From an uncultured Woeseia sp. (lineage in GTDB: Bacteria; Pseudomonadota; Gammaproteobacteria; Steroidobacterales; Woeseiaceae), in NCBI GenBank assembly GCA_937925605.1, contig CALALV010000107.1:22727-86726 (forward strand): a stretch of DNA of 64,000 nt, in the 5' to 3' direction. Shown piece by piece: positions 53,187 to 61,231 of this stretch (positions are counted from its first letter, which is position 1; each line of letters opens with the position of its first letter). The notes below the pieces were generated by a model. It was not told the DNA's origin, did not search any database, and saw only the letters and a program-made list of their open reading frames with translations. Position numbers and translations under genes: made by a program.

Positions 53187-54155
53187 TTGAGAGCAAACCT
53201 CGTACAGCGAACGCTGATCGGCGCGATGCAGGTCGTGCCGCCGCCGCTGTTGTGGCGCTTCTCGCGGCGCTACATCGCCGGCAGCCGGCTCGATGATGCG
53301 TACGCGGTGGTCGGCAGGCTGAACGCGCAGGACCGCTGCAGTGCGACGATCGACGTGCTCGGCGAAGACAGCGTCGACCGCGAGCAGGTCGGAGACGCGC
53401 AGTCCCTCTACCTCGAGGCACTGCGCGGAATACAGGAACGCGGACTCGACTGCGGGATCTCCGTGAAGCTGAGCGAGATGGGCCTGCGCTTCGACGCCGC
53501 GGGCTGCCGCGAGGTCATGCGCGGCCTGGCCGGGGATGCACGCGAGCGCGGGCTTTACCTGCGCATCGACATGGAGGATTCGTCGGTCACGTCGGCGACG
53601 CTCGACGTCTACCGTGAGCTGCGCCGCGGGTTTGACAACGTCGGCATCGTCATCCAGTCCTGCCTGCGCCGCAGCGAGCGGGACGTCGCCGGTTTGATCG
53701 AAGAAGGCATCGCCGACGTCCGGCTCTGCAAGGGCATCTACGTCGAGCCGGAGGACATCGCGTACCGCGACCCGGCCGGGATCGACGCGTCCTACCTGCG
53801 GTTGCTCACGCGCCTGGTCGAGAGCGATGCCGCGCGCGTCGGCATCGCGACCCACGACCCGCGGCTGGTCGCCGCGGCCGAGGCGCTGATCAGGCGCCAC
53901 GCGCTGCCGAAGGAACGCTACGAATTCCAGATGCTGCTCGGCGTCGCCACGCGGCTGCGCCGCGAGCTGGTGGCCCGCGGCCACCCGCTGCGTGTCTACG
54001 TGCCGTTCGGCGAACGCTGGCACGCCTACTCGATGCGCCGGCTGCGCGAGAACCCGCAGATTCTCGGCCACGTCGTCCGCAACCTGTTTACCCCGGGCGA
54101 GCCGCAGCGCGAGCGTGCGCGTGGCAACCCGATCCACCGCGAGGGAAACGCATGA
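53187..54155 (+). CDS. Proline dehydrogenase (stand-alone PRODH)
   Basis: A 322-residue FAD enzyme oxidising proline. The barrel contains 'CGISVKLSEMGLRF', 'LRIDMEDSSVTSATLDVYREL', 'GIVIQSCLRRSERDV', 'VRLCKGIYVEPEDIAYRD', 'GIATHDPRLV', 'FQMLLGVATRLRREL', 'VYVPFGERWHAYSMRRLRENP', all PRODH signatures. It is monofunctional, without the PutA aldehyde dehydrogenase domain. The start TTG follows CAGGGGGTGG. Its stop overlaps the next ATG (ATGA). Confidence 0.92.
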   Translation: MRANLVQRTLIGAMQVVPPPLLWRFSRRYIAGSRLDDAYAVVGRLNAQDRCSATIDVLGEDSVDREQVGDAQSLYLEALRGIQERGLDCGISVKLSEMGLRFDAAGCREVMRGLAGDARERGLYLRIDMEDSSVTSATLDVYRELRRGFDNVGIVIQSCLRRSERDVAGLIEEGIADVRLCKGIYVEPEDIAYRDPAGIDASYLRLLTRLVESDAARVGIATHDPRLVAAAEALIRRHALPKERYEFQMLLGVATRLRRELVARGHPLRVYVPFGERWHAYSMRRLRENPQILGHVVRNLFTPGEPQRERARGNPIHREGNA

Positions 54156-54913
54156 TACGTCCCGTCCTTATCGGCATGGCGCTGGCGGCAGTGGCCGTTC
54201 CCGGCCATGCGCAGTCGCCGATCGAGACCGCCGTCGAACGGCAGGAAGAGAGCCTCGTGGCCTCGGCCGACGTGCAGGCGCGCATCGACGCGCTCGACGA
54301 CCAGGCGCGCGAGATGCTGAACGAGTATCGCCAGACCATGGCACAGGTCACGGATCTCGGCGCCTACAACGACCAGCTCGAAGGACTCGTCGCCACGCAG
54401 CGGGTCGAGCTAGCGGACTTCGAGCGCCAGTTCCAGGAGATCGAGGTCACGAAGCGCCGCATCCTGCCGCTGATCGTGCGCATGATCGAGGTGCTGAAGG
54501 AGTTCGTGGCGATCGACATGCCGTTCCTCGAGAACGAGCGCAGCCTGCGCATCGCGGCACTCGAGGAGCTGATGTCGCGCCCCGAGGTGCCCGTCTCCGA
54601 GAAGTACCGGCGGACGATGGAGGCCTACCAGGTCGAGATGGAATACGGCCACACGATCGAGGCCTACGAGGGCGAGATGGTCGTCGACAACGAGGCGCGC
54701 ACGGTCAACTTCCTGCGCTACGGGCGCCTTGGCCTGTATTACATGACGCTCGACGGCCTCGAGATCGGCTACTGGGACAAGGACGCGGACCGCTGGGTCG
54801 AGCTGCCCGGCGAATACCGGCAGTCGCTGGACCGCGCGATCCGTATCGCGCGCAAGCAGCTGCCGCCGGACCTGACGCGCCTGCCGGTGCCGGCGCCGGA
54901 GGACCGGACATGA
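54152..54913 (+). CDS. DUF3450 family protein of the TtpC-TonB operon
   Basis: A 253-residue periplasmic protein with a signal peptide (about 1-20, ending GHA-Q) and a long coiled-coil. The phrases 'RILPLIVRMIEVLKEFVAIDMPFLENER' and 'EYGHTIEAYEGEMVVDNEARTVNFLRYGRLGLYYMTLDG' identify DUF3450, which usually precedes TtpC/ExbB genes. It probably takes part in energising outer-membrane uptake. Confidence 0.9.
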   Translation: MIRPVLIGMALAAVAVPGHAQSPIETAVERQEESLVASADVQARIDALDDQAREMLNEYRQTMAQVTDLGAYNDQLEGLVATQRVELADFERQFQEIEVTKRRILPLIVRMIEVLKEFVAIDMPFLENERSLRIAALEELMSRPEVPVSEKYRRTMEAYQVEMEYGHTIEAYEGEMVVDNEARTVNFLRYGRLGLYYMTLDGLEIGYWDKDADRWVELPGEYRQSLDRAIRIARKQLPPDLTRLPVPAPEDRT

Positions 54914-56238
54914 AAAAAATAGCCGCGCTGGGCGCGCTGCTCGCGCTCCCGCTCACGCTGCCGGCAGCCGTCGAGGACGTCGACGCGCTGGTCGAGATGG
55001 TCCGCCAGGAGGCGCTGCGCGAAGCGGAGTACGACGCCGAACGCATCGAGCGCTTCCTTGCCGCACGCGAGGAGCAAGCCGGGCTGCTGGCCGACGCACG
55101 CAGGCAGCTCGCGGCCGCCAACCGGCGCGCGGACGAGCTGCGCGGCGAGTACGAGCAGAATGAGCGCACGCTGACCGAGTACGAGGCCTCGCTGCGCGAG
55201 CGCGCCGGGGACCTGAACGACACCTTCGCGATCGTCCGCCAGGCCGCGCTCAGCGCGCACGGCGTGCTCGACTCGTCGCTGGTCGCGGCCGAGGACGCCG
55301 AGCGGTCGCCGTTCCTCGAGGAGCTCGGCAAGGGCACGACGCCGCCGTCGATCGACGACATCAAGCGGCTGTGGACCTCGATCATGACCGAGGTCAGCGA
55401 GTCCGGCAAAGTCGTGCGCTTCAACGCGACGGTGATCAAGCCGCAGGGCGACGAAGCGCGCCAGGTCGTGACCCGCGCCGGCGTCTTCAACTCGGTCAGC
55501 GACGGCTACTTCCTGCGCTACCTGCCGGATTCCGGCAAGCTGGTCGAGCTGAGCCGGCAGCCCGCGCCGCGCTTCCGCGAGATGGCGCGCGACCTGCAGG
55601 CGGCAGAGTCGGGCGTCGTCCCGATGGCGCTCGACCCGTCCAAGGGCGCAATCCTGAGCCTGATGGTGCAGTCGCCGGACCTGCGCGAGCGCATCGACCA
55701 GGGCGGCGCGATCGGCTACCTGATCCTCATACTGGGCGCGATCGGCGTGCTGATCGTGATCCGCCGCGCGGTTGCGAACCTGCTCGCGCGGCGCGCGATC
55801 GACCGCCAGGCCGCGGGCGGCGAACCGAATGCGAAGAACGCGCTCGGCCGGCTGCAGCAGGTCCGCGCGCAAATGCAAAAGGACACGCTCGAGGCGGTCG
55901 GCGTGCGCCTCGACGAGCAGCTCGCCGAAGAGAGCTCCCGGCTGAACGGCGGCCTGCCGACCGTGGCCGTGCTCGCCGCGGTCAGCCCGCTGCTCGGGCT
56001 GCTCGGCACCGTGACGGGCATGATCGAGACCTTCCAGTCGATCACGCTGTTCGGCACCGGGGACCCGAAGCTGATGTCGGGCGGCATCTCGCAGGCGCTG
56101 ATCACGACCCAGCTCGGCCTCGCGGTCGCGATCCCGCTGGTGCTGTTCCACAGCCTGCTCGTCGGGCGCGCGAACCGGCTGATCGAGCGGCTCGGCAAGT
56201 ATTCCAGCGACCTGCTGACCGGCCATGAGCTGGGCTGA
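54910..56238 (+). CDS. TtpC-like MotA/TolQ/ExbB proton channel protein
   Basis: A 442-residue extended ExbB-like protein. A signal peptide and a periplasmic coiled-coil region (about 20-230) precede three helices, with the proton-channel signature 'VLAAVSPLLGLLGTVTGMIETFQSITLFGTGDPKLMSGGISQALITT'. TtpC is the extra component of TonB2-type systems in Vibrio and relatives. It overlaps both neighbours. Confidence 0.88.
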   Translation: MKKIAALGALLALPLTLPAAVEDVDALVEMVRQEALREAEYDAERIERFLAAREEQAGLLADARRQLAAANRRADELRGEYEQNERTLTEYEASLRERAGDLNDTFAIVRQAALSAHGVLDSSLVAAEDAERSPFLEELGKGTTPPSIDDIKRLWTSIMTEVSESGKVVRFNATVIKPQGDEARQVVTRAGVFNSVSDGYFLRYLPDSGKLVELSRQPAPRFREMARDLQAAESGVVPMALDPSKGAILSLMVQSPDLRERIDQGGAIGYLILILGAIGVLIVIRRAVANLLARRAIDRQAAGGEPNAKNALGRLQQVRAQMQKDTLEAVGVRLDEQLAEESSRLNGGLPTVAVLAAVSPLLGLLGTVTGMIETFQSITLFGTGDPKLMSGGISQALITTQLGLAVAIPLVLFHSLLVGRANRLIERLGKYSSDLLTGHELG

Positions 56239-56752
56239 CCTGCAGGACGGTTTCAGCGGGCTGTTCGAGCAGGGCGGCCTGACGCTGTGGGCGATCCTGT
56301 TCGCGTCGATCCTGATGTGGATCCTGATCGCCGAGCGCTACTGGTTCTACTGGCGCGAATTGCCCGCGCTGCGCGCGCGCCTGCGCGACGACTGGCAGGC
56401 AGGCCGCGTGCGGGCACAGGACGCGCTTGCGTTCCGTCGCATCGAGGCGCTGGCCGGCGACCTGCGCTCCGAGGCCGGCCGCAACCTGCTCGCGCTGAAC
56501 GCGCTGACCGCGATCCTGCCGCTGCTCGGCCTGCTCGGCACCGTGTCCGGCATGATCAAGGTGTTCGAGGTCATCACCGTGTTCGGCACCGGTAACACGC
56601 GCGGCATGGCCTCGGGCATCTCGGAGGCGCTGGTGACGACGATGGCGGGCCTGTTCACCGCGCTGTCCGGACTGTATTTCGTTTCCGACCTCGAGAACCG
56701 CGCCGACGAAGTCGCGCGGCGATTCGAGGCCGAACTCGTGGAGGGCCGCTGA
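56225..56752 (+). CDS. exbB: ExbB-like proton channel protein
   Basis: A 175-residue MotA/TolQ/ExbB-family protein with three helices. The signature is 'ALTAILPLLGLLGTVSGMIKVFEVITVFGTGNTRGMASGISEALVTTMAG'. With ExbD it forms the proton-driven motor for TonB. It overlaps ttpC by 14 bases and exbD by one. Confidence 0.93.
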   Translation: MSWADLQDGFSGLFEQGGLTLWAILFASILMWILIAERYWFYWRELPALRARLRDDWQAGRVRAQDALAFRRIEALAGDLRSEAGRNLLALNALTAILPLLGLLGTVSGMIKVFEVITVFGTGNTRGMASGISEALVTTMAGLFTALSGLYFVSDLENRADEVARRFEAELVEGR

Positions 56753-57159
56753 TGGCAGCCGGCAAGCACACCCGGGATGACGCGGGCGCGACGGCGTTGA
56801 ACATCACGCCGATGATCGACATGGTGTTCATCCTGCTGATCTTCTTCGCCGTGAACGCATCCTTCGTCAAGGAGGCCGGCGTAGAGATCGAGCGGCCGAA
56901 CGCGCGCACGGCGGAGATCCAGCAGAAAGCCAACATCATGATCGCCGTGACCGAGAACGACGAGGTCTGGGTCGACCGGCAGCGCGTCGACCCGCGGAGC
57001 GTGCGCGGCCACGTCGAGCGCCTGCACGCCGAGAACCCCGAGGGCGCAGTCGTGATCCTGGCCGACGACGCCTCCAAGACCGGCCTCGTGATCGAGGTGC
57101 TCGACCAGGCGCGGCTCGCAGGTGTCGAGCAGGTCGCGGTCGCGGCCACGCCGGACTAG
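56752..57159 (+). CDS. exbD: ExbD-like biopolymer transport protein
   Basis: A 135-residue protein with one N-terminal helix starting 'LNITPMIDMVFILLIFFAV', where the conserved Asp of ExbD lies in 'MIDM'. The periplasmic domain has 'VAVAATPD' at its end. It supplies the proton-translocating helix of the TonB motor. Confidence 0.93.
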   Translation: MAAGKHTRDDAGATALNITPMIDMVFILLIFFAVNASFVKEAGVEIERPNARTAEIQQKANIMIAVTENDEVWVDRQRVDPRSVRGHVERLHAENPEGAVVILADDASKTGLVIEVLDQARLAGVEQVAVAATPD

Positions 57160-57177
57160 CGCAAGGGCGGCACGCGC

Positions 57178-57798
57178 ATGCTGAACGCGACAACGTCGAA
57201 AAAGCTCCCGGCGATCGTGCTGGCGGCGCTCGTCATCAACGCGCTGATGTTCATCGCCATCGAGTACATGGTCGGCAACCGCCGCATCCGCCTGACCGAG
57301 ACGACCGATTTCGACATCTCGAATTTCATCCGCGTGGCCGAGGACTCGCGCGAGGTGCGCTCGCGGCGCGACCCGCAGGCGCCCGAGAAACCGCAGAACG
57401 AGATGCAGCAGGACATGCAGACGCTGACCGACCTGTCGCGCGGCGGCTCGGTCAGCGGCCTGCAGGTGTCGTTCCCGGACATCGACCTGAGCATCGACGT
57501 CGGCGGCGGCATTTCCGTCGCGCGCGAGCTGACGCCGCTGGTGCGCATACCACCCGAGTACCCGGCGTCCGCGCTGATGCGTGGCATCCAGGGCCAGGTG
57601 GTGCTGCGCTTCACGGTCACCGAGACCGGCGCCGTGGCCGATCCCGAGGTGCTGCGCTCGGATCCGCCGGGCACCTTCGACCGCGCGGCGATCCGCGCGG
57701 TGTTGCGCTGGAAGTACCAGCCGCAGTTCGTCGACGGCAAGCCGGCCAGCGTCGTCAGCTACACGCGCATCAACTTCGAGATACAGGGCAACGAGTGA
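57178..57798 (+). CDS. tonB: TonB family energy transducer
   Basis: A 206-residue TonB2-like protein. An N-terminal helix 'LPAIVLAALVINALMFIAIEYMV' anchors it, a short linker follows (shorter and less Pro-rich than E. coli TonB), and the C-terminal domain 'PPEYPASALMRGIQGQVVLRFTVTETGAV' ends 'SYTRINFEI'. It would energise TonB receptors such as the two encoded at the left of this window. Confidence 0.92.
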   Translation: MLNATTSKKLPAIVLAALVINALMFIAIEYMVGNRRIRLTETTDFDISNFIRVAEDSREVRSRRDPQAPEKPQNEMQQDMQTLTDLSRGGSVSGLQVSFPDIDLSIDVGGGISVARELTPLVRIPPEYPASALMRGIQGQVVLRFTVTETGAVADPEVLRSDPPGTFDRAAIRAVLRWKYQPQFVDGKPASVVSYTRINFEIQGNE

Positions 57799-59000
57799 TG
57801 CGTGACTGCCTGCGAATCGCCGCGCTCCTGCTTGCACTGCTGGCGACGGACGCCGCGCTCGCGCAGCGGCAGACCTCGACGATGCCGACGACCTCGCGCG
57901 GGACGTTCCTGAAGCTGACCGGGGCCCAGGAGCTGTGGGAGGAGGAGCGCTACACGGATGCGCAGGCCCTGCTGCGCGAGCTGGCGGCGAAGGTCGCCGA
58001 CAACCCCTACGAGTTCGCGCTGGTGCACCAGTACCTCGCGAATACGAGTATCTTGGCCGGCGACACGGACGGCGCGCGCGCCGCGGTCGAGCGGGCGCTC
58101 GCGGTCACCGAGCTGCCGGTGCCGATGCGCGCCAACCTGTCGTCGTTCTACGGCCAGCTGCTGGTCGGCGAACAGGAGTTCGAGGCCGCGCTGCCGCACC
58201 TCGAGTACTGGTACGAGAACGCCGAGGGTGCGCCTGCGCCCTCGCAGATCTTCTACGTCGCCTACGCGAACTACATGGTCGGCAAGTTGCCGCGGGCGCA
58301 GGTGCAGATCGAGCGCGCGATCGCCGAGGTGGACACGCCGAACGAGCAGTGGGAGCGGGTCTATTACCAGATCCTGTTCGACCAGAAGCTCTACGACCGG
58401 GCGCTCGGCGTCGTGCTCGGCATGCTCGAGCGCCAGCCGGCCGAGGACGGCTACTGGCGGCTGCTCGCAAACCACTTCGTCACGCAGGAAGAGAGCCGGC
58501 GCGCGCTCGCCGCGCTGGTGATTGCGAACCTGCAGAACCCGATGACCGAACCGGTCGACCTGCGGCGGCTCGTGTCGCTGTACGGGCTGGTCGAGATTCC
58601 GGAGAAGGCGGCGCGGCTGCTGCAGGACTACCTCGCCGACGAACGCCTGCCGTCGGACCCCGAGACGCTGCGGCAGCTGGGCGAGCTCTGGCTGTTGGCG
58701 CGCGAGCGTGCCCGCGCGAAAACGGTACTCGAGGACGCGGCGCAACTCGCGCCCGATGGTCGCACCTACCGGCTGCTCGCCGGCATCTTCTTCGAGGACG
58801 AGGACTGGGACGAGGCCTTCGAGTCCTACGAGGAAGCGCTGCGCCTCGGCGGCCTGAAGGACGCGGCGCAGGTCGAACTGCTGGCCGGCATCACCGCGTT
58901 CCGCGCCGGCCGGCCGCGCGACGCCCGCCCGCACCTCGAGGCCGCGGCGGAGTCCGAGGACTATCGCGAGCAGGCGGAGATGATCCTGCAGCGCCTGTGA
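57798..59000 (+). CDS. TPR-repeat periplasmic protein of the TonB operon
   Basis: A 400-residue protein with a signal peptide (about 1-22, ending ALA-Q) and many TPR-like helical pairs, for example 'ELWEEERYTDAQALLRELAAK' and 'AGIFFEDEDWDEAFESYEEALRLGG'. Such proteins end TtpC-ExbBD-TonB operons and help TonB-dependent uptake. The ATG at 57798 overlaps the tonB stop; a GTG directly before it is an alternative. Confidence 0.85.
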   Translation: MRDCLRIAALLLALLATDAALAQRQTSTMPTTSRGTFLKLTGAQELWEEERYTDAQALLRELAAKVADNPYEFALVHQYLANTSILAGDTDGARAAVERALAVTELPVPMRANLSSFYGQLLVGEQEFEAALPHLEYWYENAEGAPAPSQIFYVAYANYMVGKLPRAQVQIERAIAEVDTPNEQWERVYYQILFDQKLYDRALGVVLGMLERQPAEDGYWRLLANHFVTQEESRRALAALVIANLQNPMTEPVDLRRLVSLYGLVEIPEKAARLLQDYLADERLPSDPETLRQLGELWLLARERARAKTVLEDAAQLAPDGRTYRLLAGIFFEDEDWDEAFESYEEALRLGGLKDAAQVELLAGITAFRAGRPRDARPHLEAAAESEDYREQAEMILQRL

Positions 59001-59012
59001 GCGGCGCGGTCC

Positions 59013-59456
59013 CTAGTCGACTGCGGCTTTCTCCCCGGCCGTGCGTCGGAAGCCCGACACGTGCGAGCCGATGGCCTGCCAGCGCCCGTCCTGCTTGACC
59101 AGGTAGTTGCTCGAGACGTAGGTGTAATCGCTGGCGATGCCGCGGCCGTCGATCACGGCGAAGCGGCCGTCGTAGATCTCGAGCCGCTCGATCTCGTAGC
59201 GGAATTCGCCCGGGTCCCAGGCCTCCGCGGCAACGGCCTCGAGCTCCTTCTGCCGCGTGCTGCGGTTGCCGGCGTCGTCCAGCATCTCGAAGCTTTCGTG
59301 CAGCAGGCGTGCGAGCAGCGCTGTGTCCTGCGTCCGGTACGCCTGCGGCCAGAGCACGGTCTTGAAGTGGCGCAGCACCGCTTCGTCATCGGGCGGTTCG
59401 TCCGCGAGCGCGGGCGGCAGCAGCAGGCAGAGCAGCAAGGGGAGCAGCAGGCGCAT
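59013..59456 (-). CDS. Secreted DUF4440/SnoaL-like protein
   Basis: A 147-residue protein with a signal peptide (about 1-19, ending ALA-D) and an NTF2-like domain: 'FKTVLWPQAYRTQDTALLARLLHESFEMLDDAGNRSTRQKELEAVAAEAWD' and 'YVSSNYLVKQDGRWQAIGSHVSGF'. No catalytic residues can be assigned. It converges with the TPR gene. Confidence 0.8.
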   Translation of the reverse strand: MRLLLPLLLCLLLPPALADEPPDDEAVLRHFKTVLWPQAYRTQDTALLARLLHESFEMLDDAGNRSTRQKELEAVAAEAWDPGEFRYEIERLEIYDGRFAVIDGRGIASDYTYVSSNYLVKQDGRWQAIGSHVSGFRRTAGEKAAVD

Positions 59457-59518
59457 GATGAACCCTCGTATCGGCAGCAGTCCCGGTATTTGACGCGTGC
59501 CGGTGGCCGGGTTCCGTG

Positions 59519-59884
59519 TCAGTGGCTGCCCGCCGCCAGGTAGCCGAGCACCGCGATGGCGAAAAACACGATCCAGGACAGGTGCAAGCCGCGGCTGGCG
59601 AGCAGTGCGACCGCGCCCGTTGCGGCGAAGGTCGCGGAGCTCGCGAGCAGCAGGTTGCGCGTGCCGTCGAGCCCGAAATGAATCAGCAGCATTTGCGCCG
59701 CAAAGCCGAACCAGGCGAGCGTCGTGACATGCCACGCGAAACGGATCGTTTTCCGCGTAAACTCCTCGCCGCCGAGCAGCTTCGGAAGCGGGCGGCGGAA
59801 CAGGCGGCGGAGGATGTACTTCTCGCCGAGCACGGAGTGCGCGAGCCCGATGAAGACGCTGAGCAGAGCGGCAGCCAGCAGCAT
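59519..59884 (-). CDS. Uncharacterised membrane protein
   Basis: A 121-residue protein with four hydrophobic helices starting MLLAAALLSVFIGLAHSVLGEKYILRRLF. 'LAHSVLGEKYIL' followed by 'TIRFAWHVTTLAWFGFAAQ' recurs in small conserved membrane proteins of unknown function. No ligand or catalytic motif is evident. It lies 53 bases downstream of another unknown gene on the same strand. Confidence 0.7.
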   Translation of the reverse strand: MLLAAALLSVFIGLAHSVLGEKYILRRLFRRPLPKLLGGEEFTRKTIRFAWHVTTLAWFGFAAQMLLIHFGLDGTRNLLLASSATFAATGAVALLASRGLHLSWIVFFAIAVLGYLAAGSH

Positions 59885-59937
59885 GGCTTCAGCGAACCGC
59901 CGCTGGGCATTCGGCCGGTTCCGGGGCGGTTTCGCGC

Positions 59938-60447
59938 TCAGGCATCCTCGTGCCTCGGCAGGTCGACGCCGTTGCGGCGGTTGACGATGGCGGTCATCCA
60001 GTTGCAGAAGTCGCGCGAGAACGCCGGGCCGACGTCGCGCCAGAAGTCGACGAAACCGGGCGATACGGCGTAACCCTCCACGTAGCGGACGTAGCCCTGC
60101 CAGTGGCCGGCCGGCATCAGGCCGAGTTCGTAGTGGTGGAAGTAGGTCTCGGCGTGCAGCATGAAATTCATGTGGTGCCACCACTGGAACTGGCGCTCGG
60201 ACGCCGACAGCTCCTCGTTCGCGGCAAGCTTGCGCTCGATCTCGGCAATGCGGTCGGCATGCTCCGCGCTGAACATCGAGATCTGCAGCACGAACTCGGA
60301 GATGTTGTGGCGCGCGTTGGCCTCGTTGACGCGGTTCGCCGCCCGGATCTGCTGACCGACGTAGACCAGCGAGGCGACGACCGCGACGGCCCCGACGATT
60401 TCAGCCATGTATGCATACTGTTCGAGGGTCACGACGGCTCCGGCCAT
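59938..60447 (-). CDS. Uncharacterised membrane-anchored protein
   Basis: A 169-residue protein with one N-terminal helix 'YMAEIVGAVAVVASLVYVGQQIR' and a long soluble helical domain with many His/Trp/Tyr residues ('WWHHMNFMLHAETYFHHYELGLMP'). The first part 'AEIVGAVAVVASLVYVGQQIR' is common to a group of unknown proteins in marine Gammaproteobacteria. No function is proposed. Confidence 0.65.
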   Translation of the reverse strand: MAGAVVTLEQYAYMAEIVGAVAVVASLVYVGQQIRAANRVNEANARHNISEFVLQISMFSAEHADRIAEIERKLAANEELSASERQFQWWHHMNFMLHAETYFHHYELGLMPAGHWQGYVRYVEGYAVSPGFVDFWRDVGPAFSRDFCNWMTAIVNRRNGVDLPRHEDA

Positions 60448-60595
60448 TGCTTGCGAAAAGTGGCGCGGTCTCGCTCGTCACGGCGCACGGCGACAGCGTG
60501 AAACCGGAATCCGGATCACCGTCCGTCGCCGTCGTCGTCGCGCGGCCATGCAGCGGCCCGATTCTGGCACAGATTGCGACATAACGCCGACCGAG

Positions 60596-60624
60596 TGCTG
60601 ACGGCACACGTGCTCGGATATACT
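60596..60624 (+). promoter_or_regulatory. Weak promoter candidate before the ECF sigma gene
   Basis: TATACT (60619-60624) is a good -10 element, but the hexamer 17 bases upstream, TGCTGA (60596-60601), is only a weak -35. It lies 43 bases before the GTG start. The rest of the 60448-60667 gap shows no gene. Confidence 0.35.
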
Positions 60625-60667
60625 GACCGCGGCCGCGAGAGTTACAGAACAAGAACAGGGAGTCACC

Positions 60668-61231
60668 GTGTCCGAGGTCACCGAGCTGCTGCAGCGCTGG
60701 AACGGCGGCGACGCGGACGCCCGGCAGGCCGTCATTGAGCGCATCTACGACGAGCTCGGCGCCATTGCCGGCCGCTACCTCGCCGGCGAACGCGCCGCGG
60801 TCGACCTGCAGCCGACCGCGCTGGTGCACGAGGCCTACATGCGGCTGGTCGACATCGATCGCATCGAGTGGCAGGGGCGCGCGCATTTCCTCGCGATGGC
60901 CGCCCGCATCATGCGCGAGTTCCTCGTCGACGCGGCGCGCCGGCGCAATGCCGCGAAGCGCGACGGCGGTATCCAGGTCACGCTGGCCGGGATTGCCGGT
61001 GACGGCCAGCCGGCTACCGAGATCCTCGCGCTGAACGAGGCGCTCGAGCGACTCGCCGCGGCCGACCCGGACCGTGCGCTGCTGGTCGAGCTGCGCTTCT
61101 TCGGCGGCCTGACGATCGAGGAAACGGCCGCCGTGCTCGAACTCTCGCCGACCGCGGTCAAGCGCAGCTGGCGCGTGGCCCGCGGCTGGCTGTACCAGCA
61201 GATGCAGGAAGGCGGGCGTGTCGACGGATAG
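60668..61231 (+). CDS. ECF-type RNA polymerase sigma factor
   Basis: A 187-residue sigma factor. Region 2 is 'LVHEAYMRLVDIDRIEWQGRAHFLAMAARIMREFLVDAARRR', and region 4 is 'ELRFFGGLTIEETAAVLELSPTAVKRSWRVARGWL', the pattern of the group annotated TIGR02999 (ECF-like, PF07638 type). This group is usually encoded with Ser/Thr kinases, as here. It starts with GTG and overlaps the kinase gene by 14 bases. No anti-sigma factor is seen. Confidence 0.9.
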   Translation: MSEVTELLQRWNGGDADARQAVIERIYDELGAIAGRYLAGERAAVDLQPTALVHEAYMRLVDIDRIEWQGRAHFLAMAARIMREFLVDAARRRNAAKRDGGIQVTLAGIAGDGQPATEILALNEALERLAAADPDRALLVELRFFGGLTIEETAAVLELSPTAVKRSWRVARGWLYQQMQEGGRVDG

